From positions 1-59,043 of the forward strand of contig SEAD01000014.1 of assembly GCA_004173355.1 (NCBI GenBank): a stretch of 59,043 nt of DNA, in the 5' to 3' direction. How positions within the stretch are numbered: position 1 is the stretch's first letter; every line of letters starts with the position of its first letter. Of the stretch, positions 27,401-34,909 are shown in pieces. This DNA comes from Chitinophagaceae bacterium. GTDB lineage: Bacteria > Bacteroidota > Bacteroidia > Chitinophagales > Chitinophagaceae. The translations under genes and the position numbers were made by a program. A model generated the notes under the pieces. That model saw only the letters and a list, made by a program, of their open reading frames with translations. It had not been told where the DNA came from and did not search any database.

Positions 27401-28069
27401 CTGACCGAACAGCTGAATTTTGAAAAAGACGTGACGGGTATGTACCTGAGCGGGCATCCGCTTGATCACTATCGGTTCGAAATGTCGCATTATGGCATCA
27501 CACCGGTTGCCGAATTCATTGAATTCCGCGATTCCATCAAGATGCAGTCCAACCAGGGCCGGATCTTTAAACTCATTGCGCTGATCACCGTAACAGATCA
27601 CCGGTCTGCACAGAATGGCAACAAATACGGGCGTTTCACACTCGAGGACTACAGCGGGAAAACAGAAGTGGCATTGTTCCGCGAAGATTATCTCCGGCTT
27701 TCCCCTTTGATGACGCTGGGTACTGCGGTGTACGTAACCGGTTATTTCAAACCCCGGTTCAAAACGGAGGAATTCGAGTTCAAGATTAATACCGTTTCGC
27801 TGGCTGAAACGATGAAATCGATGATGACCAGACAGGTGAACCTGGATATCGACCCCGGGAAACTCACCAGGGAAATGATCGATTTTGTAGAAAAAAACAT
27901 GCGGATGTATCGCGGGGGCCAGACTGCCCTCCGGTTCAGCCTCTCGGATCCCCGCGAACGGATGCGCATCATCCTGAATACCGGTACCAACTCATTTACG
28001 ATGAACGATGAGTTTATCGAATTCCTGGATGACCAGCCGGACCTGGGTGTACAGATCATACAGAACTGA
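24443..28069 (+). CDS. dnaE: DNA polymerase III subunit alpha
   Basis: Replicative polymerase, 1208 residues from this ATG. The PHP domain opens with MKFSHLHVHTQFSLLDGAAS, with SDHGNMFGAFEF. The catalytic polymerase core has PGRGSAAGSVVAY and the metal-binding MPDIDTDFDDEGR. YRPGPIAYIPNYI and the HSTCYAYVAYQTAYLKAHYP fingers region follow, then the helix-hairpin-helix segment, the OB-fold (GRIFKLIALITVTDHRSAQNG) and a short C-terminal domain. The frame stays open upstream to 24344, but the typical DnaE start MKFSHLHVHT fixes the start here. The gene stands alone, followed by trxA with its own promoter. Confidence 0.98.
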   Translation: MKFSHLHVHTQFSLLDGAASIQNLYKKAIADGMPALAISDHGNMFGAFEFVAEAYKHKNPDGSLKVKPVVGCEFYITANRHQKTFTKEVKDQRQHQILLAKNEKGYKNLVKLTSLGYIEGLYSKYPRIDKELILQYHEGLIATTCCLGASVPQAILRKGEAEAENEFKWWLNIFQDDFYVELQRHGMAEQDKVNEVLVRFARKYNVKIIASNDSHYVDQDDFNAHDILLCINTGEKITTPAMRGDFGDDDMSTKGKRFAFPNDQFYFKNTQEMTKVFHDLPEAIDNTNEIVGKIDLLNLKRDILLPNFVTPTNFRTQDEYLEHLTWEGARNRYSEITPEIEERLNFELYTIRTMGFAGYFLIVSDFIKAGRDLGVFIGPGRGSAAGSVVAYCTGITNIDPIKYNLLFERFLNPDRKSMPDIDTDFDDEGRQKVIDYVVKKYGQNQVAQIITYGTMAAKMSIKDVARVMDLPLAESNLLAKMVPDKPGIELRRVLHAPLKTKDGEKSLEEKDGLGADDLDNVRKIREIYNQENTMAGRVLHEAERLEGSVRNTGIHAAGIIIAPCDLTDLLPVAVAKDSPLWVTQIEGNVIEEAGVIKMDFLGLKTLTIIRNALRMIKENHGVVIDIDTIPLDDEKTFELYQQAATVGTFQFESPGMQKYLRELRPDKFGDLIAMNALYRPGPIAYIPNYILRKHGKEPITYDLPEMSEYLEETYGITVYQEQVMLLAQKLAGFSKGDADVLRKAMGKKQKSVLDKMKAQFVSGATAKGHAADKLDKIWTDWEAFAQYAFNKSHSTCYAYVAYQTAYLKAHYPGEYMSAVLNNAGAIDKVTFFMEECKRMGIKVLGPDINESLAGFAVNKNGEIRFGMGQLKGVGEAAVESIIAERQRGKAFSSIFDFIKRTSGKNVNRKTLENLAYAGTFDCYTDYHRAQYFNIATGETATGLEKIIKFGQVTNAQNAAGANTLFGDLQVDMEIPPPRIPDCTHWSLTEQLNFEKDVTGMYLSGHPLDHYRFEMSHYGITPVAEFIEFRDSIKMQSNQGRIFKLIALITVTDHRSAQNGNKYGRFTLEDYSGKTEVALFREDYLRLSPLMTLGTAVYVTGYFKPRFKTEEFEFKINTVSLAETMKSMMTRQVNLDIDPGKLTREMIDFVEKNMRMYRGGQTALRFSLSDPRERMRIILNTGTNSFTMNDEFIEFLDDQPDLGVQIIQN

Positions 28070-28232
28070 GAGAATGACAGGAATATAAAACCGTTGGGAC
28101 TGCTTTAACTATTTAATGACCTGACTGACAGATAATTAAAATATCATCTTTTTCACAGACGGGGCTTATCAACGAAAGCTGTCAATTTTTGCACAACTTT
28201 CTGCCAACTATACCTGTTATCCATATCGGTCT

Positions 28233-28240
28233 TAAATTTG
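28233..28240 (+). promoter_or_regulatory. -7 box TAAATTTG for trxA
   Basis: Exact TAnnTTTG, 44 nt upstream of the trxA ATG. No TTG at -33 spacing. The leader is short and A-rich, ending AAATTAATATAAA before ATG. Confidence 0.55.
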
Positions 28241-28284
28241 CAACCTCAGCATAGTAAAGGCAACAAAACTTAAATTAATATAAA

Positions 28285-28602
28285 ATGGCAAAAGAATTCA
28301 ACGACTCCAATTTCCAGGCAGATGTCCTGGATTCAGATCAACTGACCGTAGTGGATTTCTGGGCTGAATGGTGCGGACCATGTCGCGCAATCGGACCGGT
28401 TATCGAAGAACTGTCAAAGGAGTACGATGGCAAGGTGAACATTGGTAAGGTCAACGTGGACAATAACCCACAGGTATCAATGAACTACGGTATCACTTCC
28501 ATCCCTGCAATCCTTTTTATCAAAGGTGGCCAGGTAGTGGACAAACTGGTAGGTGCACAGCCTAAAGGCAATTTTGTTAAAAAGATTGAATCGCATATCT
28601 AA
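28285..28602 (+). CDS. trxA: Thioredoxin
   Basis: Cytoplasmic disulfide reductase, 105 residues, with the canonical active site WCGPC (Cys30, Cys33) in VVDFWAEWCGPCRAIGP and the cis-Pro loop at GITSIPAILF. No signal peptide. It is monocistronic, with a promoter box at 28233-28240 and a strong terminator 22 nt after the stop. Confidence 0.98.
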   Translation: MAKEFNDSNFQADVLDSDQLTVVDFWAEWCGPCRAIGPVIEELSKEYDGKVNIGKVNVDNNPQVSMNYGITSIPAILFIKGGQVVDKLVGAQPKGNFVKKIESHI

Positions 28603-28623
28603 GGCGATATTCTCCAGAATAGT

Positions 28624-28651
28624 AAAGGCTTCCTTCCGGAAGCCTTTTTTT
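28624..28651 (+). terminator. Intrinsic terminator of trxA
   Basis: A perfect 10-bp stem (AAAGGCTTCC with GGAAGCCTTT), loop TTCC, running into seven T. Only three T follow on the other strand, so it acts mainly for trxA. Confidence 0.92.
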
Positions 28652-28662
28652 ATGCGGTTGAC

Positions 28663-29937
28663 CTACTCTGTTGGCAGGAGTGGCTCTACATGTCTGGGCG
28701 GATCATTCGGGTAATGTTTATACTTAAACATCACCAGGAACAATAATGTAACAACCAGTGCATAACCTGCGAAGGTGATCCAGATATCGTACCACATCTG
28801 TTTGCCATTGGCATCCAGGAAGAACCGATCAATCAGCCAGCCGCTAAGCGAGCTTCCGATCACGGCCCCTACCCCATTGGTCATCATCATAAACAAACCC
28901 TGAGCGCTTGCGCGGATTCCCGGTGTGGTTTCATTTTCCACGAACAGTGATCCGGAAATATTAAAGAAGTCGAAAGCCATTCCGTATACAATACAGGACA
29001 CGATGATCATCCAGAAGTTTGTCCCCGGGTCGCCATAGGCAAAGAGTCCGAAACGCAGGATCCACGCAACCATGCTCATGACCATTACATATTTGATCCC
29101 GAATCGTTTCAGGAAAAAAGGAATCGCAAGGATGAACAGTAGTTCCGACACCTGGGAAAGGGATATGATAATGGCCGAATAGTTAACCACGAATGAATCC
29201 TTGTATTGCGGATCCAGGGCGAAATCGCGGAGAAACGTAGTACCGTAGGCATTGGTTAATTGTAAGGCAGCACCCAGCAGCATGGCGAACAGGAAGAAGA
29301 CCGCCATTTTACGCTGTTTGAACAGGGTGAATGCCTGCAGTCCCATTTGCGACACAAATGTGCCCGTGCTCTCACCTCTTGACGGGGGCGGGCATTTGGG
29401 CAGGGAAAAGGCATACAGGCCCAGGAACAGTGAAGCTGCGCCGGCGAGGTAAAACTGGTTCGGCGAGGTTTCGAAGCCCAGCAGGCTCACGGCCCATTCG
29501 GCCACAATAAAACCCGCCGTCCCCCACACGCGGATCGGGGGATAACTTTTCACCACATCCAGTCCCTTTTTCTTGAGCGCAGTGTAGGACACCGTGATGG
29601 CAAGGGCAAGCGTGGGCATATAAAAAATCATGTTCAGGAACATGATCCAGAAGAATGTTTTGGGATTACTGGCAGAAGGCAGGGCGAAGAGGCACAGTGC
29701 GCCGCCGATATGCAGGATGCCATAGAGTTTTTCAGCGTTGATCCTCCGGTCGGCCAGGATGCCCATCAGGGCGGGCATGAACAGGGAAGCTAGTCCCATG
29801 GTGGAAAAGATGATCCCGAAATCGGTATTATCCCAGCCTTTGTACTGGAACCAGAAGCTGCCAATTGTAATGAGCCAGGCTCCCCAGACAAAAAACTGGA
29901 AAAAACCCATGATAATCAGCCTCAACTTTATGTTCAT
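28663..29937 (-). CDS. NupG-like nucleoside:proton symporter (MFS)
   Basis: A 424-residue, 12-helix inner-membrane transporter. It resembles the nucleoside:H+ symporter family (NupG/XapB): MNIKLRLIIMGFFQFFVWGAWLITIGSFWF at the N-terminus, GLASLFMPALMGILADRRINAEKLYGI and SYPPIRVWGTAGFIVAEWAV. It would take up nucleosides. It is a single gene between trxA and mqnE, divergent from mqnE across 112 nt. No promoter match is convincing. Confidence 0.87.
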   Translation of the reverse strand: MNIKLRLIIMGFFQFFVWGAWLITIGSFWFQYKGWDNTDFGIIFSTMGLASLFMPALMGILADRRINAEKLYGILHIGGALCLFALPSASNPKTFFWIMFLNMIFYMPTLALAITVSYTALKKKGLDVVKSYPPIRVWGTAGFIVAEWAVSLLGFETSPNQFYLAGAASLFLGLYAFSLPKCPPPSRGESTGTFVSQMGLQAFTLFKQRKMAVFFLFAMLLGAALQLTNAYGTTFLRDFALDPQYKDSFVVNYSAIIISLSQVSELLFILAIPFFLKRFGIKYVMVMSMVAWILRFGLFAYGDPGTNFWMIIVSCIVYGMAFDFFNISGSLFVENETTPGIRASAQGLFMMMTNGVGAVIGSSLSGWLIDRFFLDANGKQMWYDIWITFAGYALVVTLLFLVMFKYKHYPNDPPRHVEPLLPTE

Positions 29938-30021
29938 CCTGGTTGTTTTAGTGATTGTTCCCGTCGACGGCTCAAGATAAGGATTTTAATGCCTCAGCAC
30001 GAGGCGTCGCGGAATAGATCG

Positions 30022-30029
30022 TACATTTG
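30022..30029 (+). promoter_or_regulatory. -7 box TACATTTG for mqnE
   Basis: Exact TAnnTTTG, 20 nt before the ATG of mqnE. No TTG at -33 spacing. The leader ending GGAAAAAACAGCCCCT has no strong ribosome binding site. Confidence 0.5.
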
Positions 30030-30049
30030 CAAAGGAAAAAACAGCCCCT

Positions 30050-31222
30050 ATGTCCCCATCCACAGCGCCTCTTGTAACTGAGCTCCCACTTGACGAACAA
30101 CTGGCGGCCATCGCACGGAAAGTTGAACTTGAACAACGCATTACCGACGAAGAATGCCTGTTGTTATTTGAAAAAGCAAGTCTCTCGTTTGTTGGTTCAC
30201 TGGCCAACCAGATCCGCGAGCGCAAACACGGCGACACCACCTATTTCAACCGCAATTTCCATATTGAGCCGACCAATGTCTGCATTTATTCCTGTCATTT
30301 TTGTTCGTATAGCCGTCTGTATGCCCACCGCGATGAAGGCTGGGAACTGAGCCAGGAGCAGATGCTGGATATTGTACGGAGTTACGACGGGAAACCGGTA
30401 ACCGAAGTGCATATAGTCGGCGGCGTGCATCCGAAAATGAACCTGGAGTTTTTTGCGGAGCTGATGCGGAAGATCAGGGCGCACCGGCCGGATCTTCATA
30501 TCAAGGGTTTTACTGCCGTGGAGCTGGATTACATGTTCCGCAAGGCAAAAATGACTACTGCGGAAGGCATGAAGTACCTGCATGAAGCAGGCCTTGATTC
30601 CATGCCCGGTGGCGGTGCCGAGATCTTCCATCCTGAAGTTCGCGCGAAGATCTGCGACGACAAAGTAGACGGTGAAGGATGGCTGTCGATCCATGAGGCA
30701 GCGCATCGCGAGGGGATGTCGACCAATGCAACCATGTTGTATGGGCATGTTGAAAACTACTCGCACCGGGTGGACCATATGTCAAAACTCCGTGCCCTGC
30801 AGGACAGGACCAGCGGGTTCAACACGTTCATCCCCCTCAAGTTCCGCAACAAGCAGAATGACATGAGCAATGTGGATGAATCGACGCTGGTGGAGGACAT
30901 GAAAATGTATGCGATTGCCCGCATCTACCTGGATAATTTCCCCCATCTCAAAGCCTACTGGCCAATGCTTGGCCGGCAGAATGCCCAGCTCACCCTGTCA
31001 TTCGGTGTGAATGATATCGATGGCACAATCGATGATACCACAAAAATCTATTCCATGGCCGGCTCCGAAGAACAAACGCCATCCATGAATACCGCGCAAC
31101 TGGTTACACTGATCAAACAGGCACGTCGCCGTCCTGTCGAACGAGGAACCCTCTACAACGTTATCCGGGACTACAACGAAATTGACCTGAAGGAAATCGA
31201 ATCGAATCCGCTTCTCAACTAA
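30050..31222 (+). CDS. mqnE: Aminofutalosine synthase MqnE
   Basis: Radical SAM enzyme of the futalosine route to menaquinone, joining SAM with a 3-carboxyvinyl-oxybenzoate to give aminofutalosine. It has 390 residues. The cluster motif is CIYSCHFCSYSR with Cys78, Cys82 and Cys85. FNRNFHIEPTNVC before it and the later GGVHPKMNLEFFAELM, GAEIFHPEVRAKICDDK and FNTFIPLKFRNKQNDM match MqnE within the CofH/MqnC group. The other mqn genes are not in the window, so it is dispersed as in many Bacteroidota. Confidence 0.93.
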   Translation: MSPSTAPLVTELPLDEQLAAIARKVELEQRITDEECLLLFEKASLSFVGSLANQIRERKHGDTTYFNRNFHIEPTNVCIYSCHFCSYSRLYAHRDEGWELSQEQMLDIVRSYDGKPVTEVHIVGGVHPKMNLEFFAELMRKIRAHRPDLHIKGFTAVELDYMFRKAKMTTAEGMKYLHEAGLDSMPGGGAEIFHPEVRAKICDDKVDGEGWLSIHEAAHREGMSTNATMLYGHVENYSHRVDHMSKLRALQDRTSGFNTFIPLKFRNKQNDMSNVDESTLVEDMKMYAIARIYLDNFPHLKAYWPMLGRQNAQLTLSFGVNDIDGTIDDTTKIYSMAGSEEQTPSMNTAQLVTLIKQARRRPVERGTLYNVIRDYNEIDLKEIESNPLLN

Positions 31223-31337
31223 CCACTCACAAAGCGGTTGCGGTGCAGGATGCGGGATTGGCAATGAACTGCCCATTTGCAGCATGTGGCGAAAAAGCAG
31301 GGCAGCGGAATGGCTCACAAAAACCAGCCCGCAGGGA

Positions 31338-31446
31338 GAAGTAAGGGCAGGATTGCGGCGCCTTATTTACAGGGAAAAAAAGTAAGGATTCAAACTAGCG
31401 GAGGATAACTCCCTGGAAATACAGCGCTGCAAACTGCCCTTACTTC
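31338..31446. repeat. Long imperfect inverted repeat between mqnE and the serine dehydratase gene
   Basis: Left arm 31338-31374 and right arm 31411-31446 are inverted copies. The outer 13 bp (GAAGTAAGGGCAG and its complement) are perfect and about 18 of the next 23 match. The loop is 36 nt. It could form a long RNA hairpin shared by two convergent transcripts or be the remnant of a small mobile repeat. There is no poly-T run after either arm. Confidence 0.75.
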
Positions 31447-31490
31447 GACCGTTCAACACCCGATAAGTCGCCGGTCAACACCCGGGAACT
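31447..31490. repeat. Imperfect 22-bp tandem repeat
   Basis: Two adjoining 22-bp units share TCAACACCCG (31453-31462 and 31475-31484) and match at about 16 of 22 positions. They sit right after the inverted repeat and just past the serine dehydratase stop codon. Confidence 0.55.
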
Positions 31491-31497
31491 CCGCGCA

Positions 31498-32943
31498 TCA
31501 GCACTCCGGCAAACTCAGCGGCACATTCACTGCAAGTCCGCCATCCGCCGTTTCCTTGTATTTATGGTTCATATCCTGCGCCGTATCCCACATCGTTTTC
31601 ACCACTGCATCCAGCGATACTTTCGCAAAATCCGGCATGCTCTGCATGGCGAGCTGCGATGCAGTGATCGCCTTGATCGCGCCCATGGTGTTGCGTTCGA
31701 TACAGGGAACCTGGACCAGTCCGCCGATCGGATCACAGGTCATACCGAGATGGTGTTCCATGGCGATCTCCGCGGCCATCATTGCCTGGCGTTGGGAACC
31801 GCCCGAGCAGGCGGTAAGTGCGGCTGCGGCCATTGCGGATGATACCCCGATTTCTGCCTGGCATCCACCCATTGCCGCGGAGATGGTTGCCCCTTTTTTA
31901 AAGATGCTGCCGATCTCGGATGCAGTCAGCAGGAACTTCATGATCAGTTCATCATTATCTTCTATCGGATCATTGTTACCGAAAATAATATGGTAGAATA
32001 AAACAGCAGGGATTACTCCGGCGGCGCCGTTTGTAGGTGCGGTCACCACCCTGCCAAAGGAAGCATTCTCTTCGTTGACAGCAAGTGCAAAACAGCTGAC
32101 CCAATCGAGGATATAATTAAAGCCATTGCCGCCACCACGGATCAGGGCCACCCATTCCTCGAAATTATTATACGTTTTCCCGCCGATCAGTTTTTTTGAA
32201 AGTCCGGGTGCGCGGCGCCGGACATTCAGTCCCCCGGGCAACACCCCTTCCTTATGCACCCCGCGGTAAATGCACTCGCGCATTACTTTCCAGATCTGCT
32301 GCAGGCCTTCCCTCGTTTCCTGTTCGGGTCGCCACGCATGTTCATTTTCGAGAACCAGTTCATGGATCGCGAGACCGGTACGGATACACCATTGCAGCAG
32401 ATCAGCGGATGCATTGACCGGGAATGGCAGTACTACTGAATCCCCGCCCCTCGTTGTTTCCCCTTCTTTTTTTACAAATCCACCGCCGATGGAATAGTAG
32501 GTTTCAGCAATCGAATCCCCGTTTTCAAGGGTAGCGAGAAAAGTCAGTGCGTTGGAATGATAAGGCAGCGATTCGGCCACGAGGTATTCGATATCCGCAA
32601 CGGGATCAAAGCTGATCTCCTGTGCACCACCGACCCGCAGCAAGCGCCGTCCTGCAATGTCCTGGAGTTTTGGGACAATCCGATCAACCGGCACCAGTAC
32701 CGGGTCTTCGCCGGAGAGTCCAAGCTGTACGGCCATATCAGTGCCATGGCCCACACCGGTTTTGGCCAGCGAACCATAGAGCAGCACACGGACCTGTATT
32801 ACCTGTGGCAGGAAATCCATCTGGACGAGGGTCTGCACAAAACGTTGCGCAGCCCGCCATGGACCAAGGGTATGGGAACTGGATGGCCCCACACCAATCT
32901 TGAAGATATCAAATACGGACAGCGGTTCGTACAGCAAAGGCAT
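31498..32943 (-). CDS. sdaA: L-serine ammonia-lyase, single-chain type
   Basis: Iron-sulfur L-serine dehydratase converting serine to pyruvate and ammonia, 481 residues. It opens [21 protein letters not shown] (beta domain). The alpha domain has [22 protein letters not shown] and [18 protein letters not shown], with Cys residues expected to hold the 4Fe-4S cluster. A -7 box (TAGCTTTG) is centred 14 nt upstream. It is the last gene on the minus strand before the repeat-rich 275-nt convergent spacer to mqnE. Confidence 0.95.
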   Translation of the reverse strand: MPLLYEPLSVFDIFKIGVGPSSSHTLGPWRAAQRFVQTLVQMDFLPQVIQVRVLLYGSLAKTGVGHGTDMAVQLGLSGEDPVLVPVDRIVPKLQDIAGRRLLRVGGAQEISFDPVADIEYLVAESLPYHSNALTFLATLENGDSIAETYYSIGGGFVKKEGETTRGGDSVVLPFPVNASADLLQWCIRTGLAIHELVLENEHAWRPEQETREGLQQIWKVMRECIYRGVHKEGVLPGGLNVRRRAPGLSKKLIGGKTYNNFEEWVALIRGGGNGFNYILDWVSCFALAVNEENASFGRVVTAPTNGAAGVIPAVLFYHIIFGNNDPIEDNDELIMKFLLTASEIGSIFKKGATISAAMGGCQAEIGVSSAMAAAALTACSGGSQRQAMMAAEIAMEHHLGMTCDPIGGLVQVPCIERNTMGAIKAITASQLAMQSMPDFAKVSLDAVVKTMWDTAQDMNHKYKETADGGLAVNVPLSLPEC

Positions 32944-32953
32944 TGTTTGTCAC

Positions 32954-32961
32954 CAAAGCTA
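32954..32961 (-). promoter_or_regulatory. -7 box TAGCTTTG for the serine dehydratase gene
   Basis: An exact TAnnTTTG on the minus strand, 10 nt before the ATG. The leader would be about 6 nt. Confidence 0.5.
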
Positions 32962-33009
32962 CAATTAAATGCGGCTTGGCAGACCATCAATCACGACTGC
33001 AGTGGAAGC

Positions 33010-33474
33010 CTAGTTTACGCCCACCAGCGTAATATCAAAAAAGAGCACGGAGTTGCCGGGGATAGTATAATAATCCTCACAACCATACCCCTGCGAAGAA
33101 GGCACGATCAGGCGGATCCGGCCACCCGCCTTTATCAGGGGAATACCGATTTTCCAGCCTTCGATCAGTCCGCTGAGCGGCCAGGCCGGTGTATTGGGAG
33201 TGGTCCCCTCATCGAATTTCTGGTTATTGAGGAATTTACCTACATACGTAATGGTAATGTTGGAAGCCGAAGTGGGTTGGGTTCCGGTACCGGGATCAAC
33301 AATCTGGTAATAGAGCCCGGATGGATGTTTCACCACATCAAAACCTTCTGCCTGTGCATAAGCGAGGATCTGGCCTTCTTCTTTGGAAGGTGCTTTCAGT
33401 TTACATTCTTTTTTGCAATTGGTGAATACAACCAGGGTACTCAGCAGGAACACGAGAAACTTGAAATTTTTCAA
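33010..33474 (-). CDS. FKBP-type peptidyl-prolyl isomerase lipoprotein
   Basis: A 154-residue envelope protein with a lipoprotein signal (VFTNC, Cys20) and an FKBP domain from about residue 70. Segments SNITITYVGKFLNNQKFDEG, WKIGIPLIKAGGRIRLIVPSSQGYG and SVLFFDITLVGV fit the FKBP fold, including the flap. It is a proline isomerase and folding helper in the periplasm or outer membrane. The start codon is TTG (33474-33472); an upstream stop leaves only that and an unlikely CTG. Adjacent to sdaA but 66 nt away, so cotranscription is possible. Confidence 0.9.
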   Translation of the reverse strand: MKNFKFLVFLLSTLVVFTNCKKECKLKAPSKEEGQILAYAQAEGFDVVKHPSGLYYQIVDPGTGTQPTSASNITITYVGKFLNNQKFDEGTTPNTPAWPLSGLIEGWKIGIPLIKAGGRIRLIVPSSQGYGCEDYYTIPGNSVLFFDITLVGVN

Positions 33475-33556
33475 AGCTGTCAGTTTTCAGTTATTTGGTA
33501 TTGACAATGTATGGGCCTTAATCGCTGCAAGGATACGAAAAAACAGGCAGCGGCTT

Positions 33557-33880
33557 TCATGATCCTTCCCGCGATTCCTTTGCCAGCAATTCGCGATAAT
33601 ATTGTTCATTGATGTCCCAGCGATGCCGGGCGGAAAACAGTGCGATAAAAAGTATAATGCCGATCGCGGCAGCAATAATCACGAGCATCTGGGAAGGCGT
33701 CATCGAATTGATCTGCATATCGGCGCGTTTGTACCAGCCGGAAAAAAAGTTCAGCAGGATCGCAAAAACAAGGATCACCCCCAGTGGCATACCTATCGCT
33801 ACCTGGCGGAAACGGAGTTTCTTGCGGAGCCGGTTCTCCCTCCAGTACTCGACAAATGCCTGTTCATCTTTTGAAAGCAT
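33557..33880 (-). CDS. Uncharacterised small membrane protein
   Basis: A 107-residue protein with a basic N-terminal stretch (VEYWRENRLRKKLRFRQ), two hydrophobic segments (about 29-47 and 65-84) and a charged C-terminal tail with YYRELLAKESREG. I do not recognise a family. A full promoter (TTG, 22 nt, TAAATTTG) ends 4 nt before its ATG, so the gene looks real and its mRNA leaderless. Confidence 0.7.
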   Translation of the reverse strand: MLSKDEQAFVEYWRENRLRKKLRFRQVAIGMPLGVILVFAILLNFFSGWYKRADMQINSMTPSQMLVIIAAAIGIILFIALFSARHRWDINEQYYRELLAKESREGS

Positions 33881-33884
33881 GCCG

Positions 33885-33917
33885 CAAATTTAAGAATAAC
33901 CGGGGCCGGACTTGCAA
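33885..33917 (-). promoter_or_regulatory. Promoter of the small membrane protein gene
   Basis: Minus-strand TTG at 33917-33915, 22 nt spacer, TAAATTTG at 33892-33885, ending 4 nt before the ATG. Its -33 element abuts that of the divergent promoter. Confidence 0.65.
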
Positions 33918-33942
33918 TAACCCGATGAATTATATATCTTTA
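33912..33942 (+). promoter_or_regulatory. Promoter of the HU-SPOR gene
   Basis: TTG at 33912-33914, 20 nt spacer, TATCTTTA at 33935-33942. The two divergent -33 elements form the palindrome TTGCAA at 33912-33917. Confidence 0.6.
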
Positions 33943-33967
33943 AAGCAACCAAAATCCACCGAAGGCT

Positions 33968-34909
33968 GTGAAATTAACATCCTTACTCATCCAATTCCTC
34001 TATACCAACGAGCGGCTCGACCTGCCGGGGATCGGCAGTTTCACCCTCGACCGCAACATCATCGCCGGTTTTGACAACCCCAAAAACCGCCAGCCGATCA
34101 CTGAAGGGATCAGCTTTGTGAGCAAACCCTCCCTGACAGATTCGCCCGAACTCATCCGTTATATTTCCGAGACAACCGGGAAAATGAAATCGCTGGCAAC
34201 CGCCGACCTCGAGTCGCGTCTGGAACTGGCGAAACAATTCCTGAATCTCGGCAAACCATTTACGTTCGAAGGACTCGGCACACTGGTACGCCGGCCAACC
34301 GGTGAAGTGGAATTTACCCAGGCGTTTGTTGTACCTGACCCCAACCGCCCCATCCTGGCATCCACCGGTTTCCAGGAACGGCAGGAAGTGGTAAAGAAAC
34401 ACGAATCCGTGTTCAGCGAACAACGAAAAACGGGCACCGTATCAAGACCCATCATGGCGGCACTCGTTATCGGCGGGATCATTCTCGCGGTGGGAGCCGG
34501 ATACTGGATCTCGCGCCCTGCCGGAAAAAGCGAGGTCACCGCTGCCGTCAACAATGCAATACCAACCACTGATACACCGGAAATTATAGCTTCCGACAGT
34601 TCCGCTGCAGTAACACCCGCTACTACTGCGGTCACTGAAACCACCGCCACTGCCGCACCCGCGGCCAGCAGGGTGGTGACAGCGGACGGCAGTTACAAAT
34701 ATGTACTGGAAGTGGCAAAAAGCACACGCGCATTCAAACGGTACAACCAGTTGCGCACAAACCTCTGGAACGTGGAACTGGAGACCAAAGATTCGGTGGA
34801 TTATAAACTGATCCTGATGCTCCCTAAAATGAATGCCGATACTACCCGTGTCCTCGATTCACTCACGGTCATGCTCGGAAGGAAAGTTTACATCGAACCC
34901 CAGAACTGA
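33968..34909 (+). CDS. HU-domain and SPOR-like membrane protein
   Basis: A 313-residue single-pass membrane protein from a GTG start. The N-terminal part (about 1-125: LPGIGSFTLDRN, GKPFTFEGLGTLVRRPTGEVEF) looks like the Bacteroidota HU-CCDC81 type domains. A transmembrane helix covers 162-181. A Thr/Ala-rich linker spans 190-235. The C-terminal 75 residues (YKYVLEVAKSTRAFKRYNQLR) resemble a SPOR domain, which binds denuded peptidoglycan at division sites. This suggests a cell-division or wall-associated role; the HU part would lie in the cytoplasm. The cupin gene overlaps its stop by one base. Confidence 0.75.
   Translation: MKLTSLLIQFLYTNERLDLPGIGSFTLDRNIIAGFDNPKNRQPITEGISFVSKPSLTDSPELIRYISETTGKMKSLATADLESRLELAKQFLNLGKPFTFEGLGTLVRRPTGEVEFTQAFVVPDPNRPILASTGFQERQEVVKKHESVFSEQRKTGTVSRPIMAALVIGGIILAVGAGYWISRPAGKSEVTAAVNNAIPTTDTPEIIASDSSAAVTPATTAVTETTATAAPAASRVVTADGSYKYVLEVAKSTRAFKRYNQLRTNLWNVELETKDSVDYKLILMLPKMNADTTRVLDSLTVMLGRKVYIEPQN

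Noticed and set aside
32557-33504. 315-codon frame on the plus strand over the serine dehydratase and FKBP genes
   Set aside because: Both minus-strand genes have clear catalytic motifs, so this frame is a by-product.
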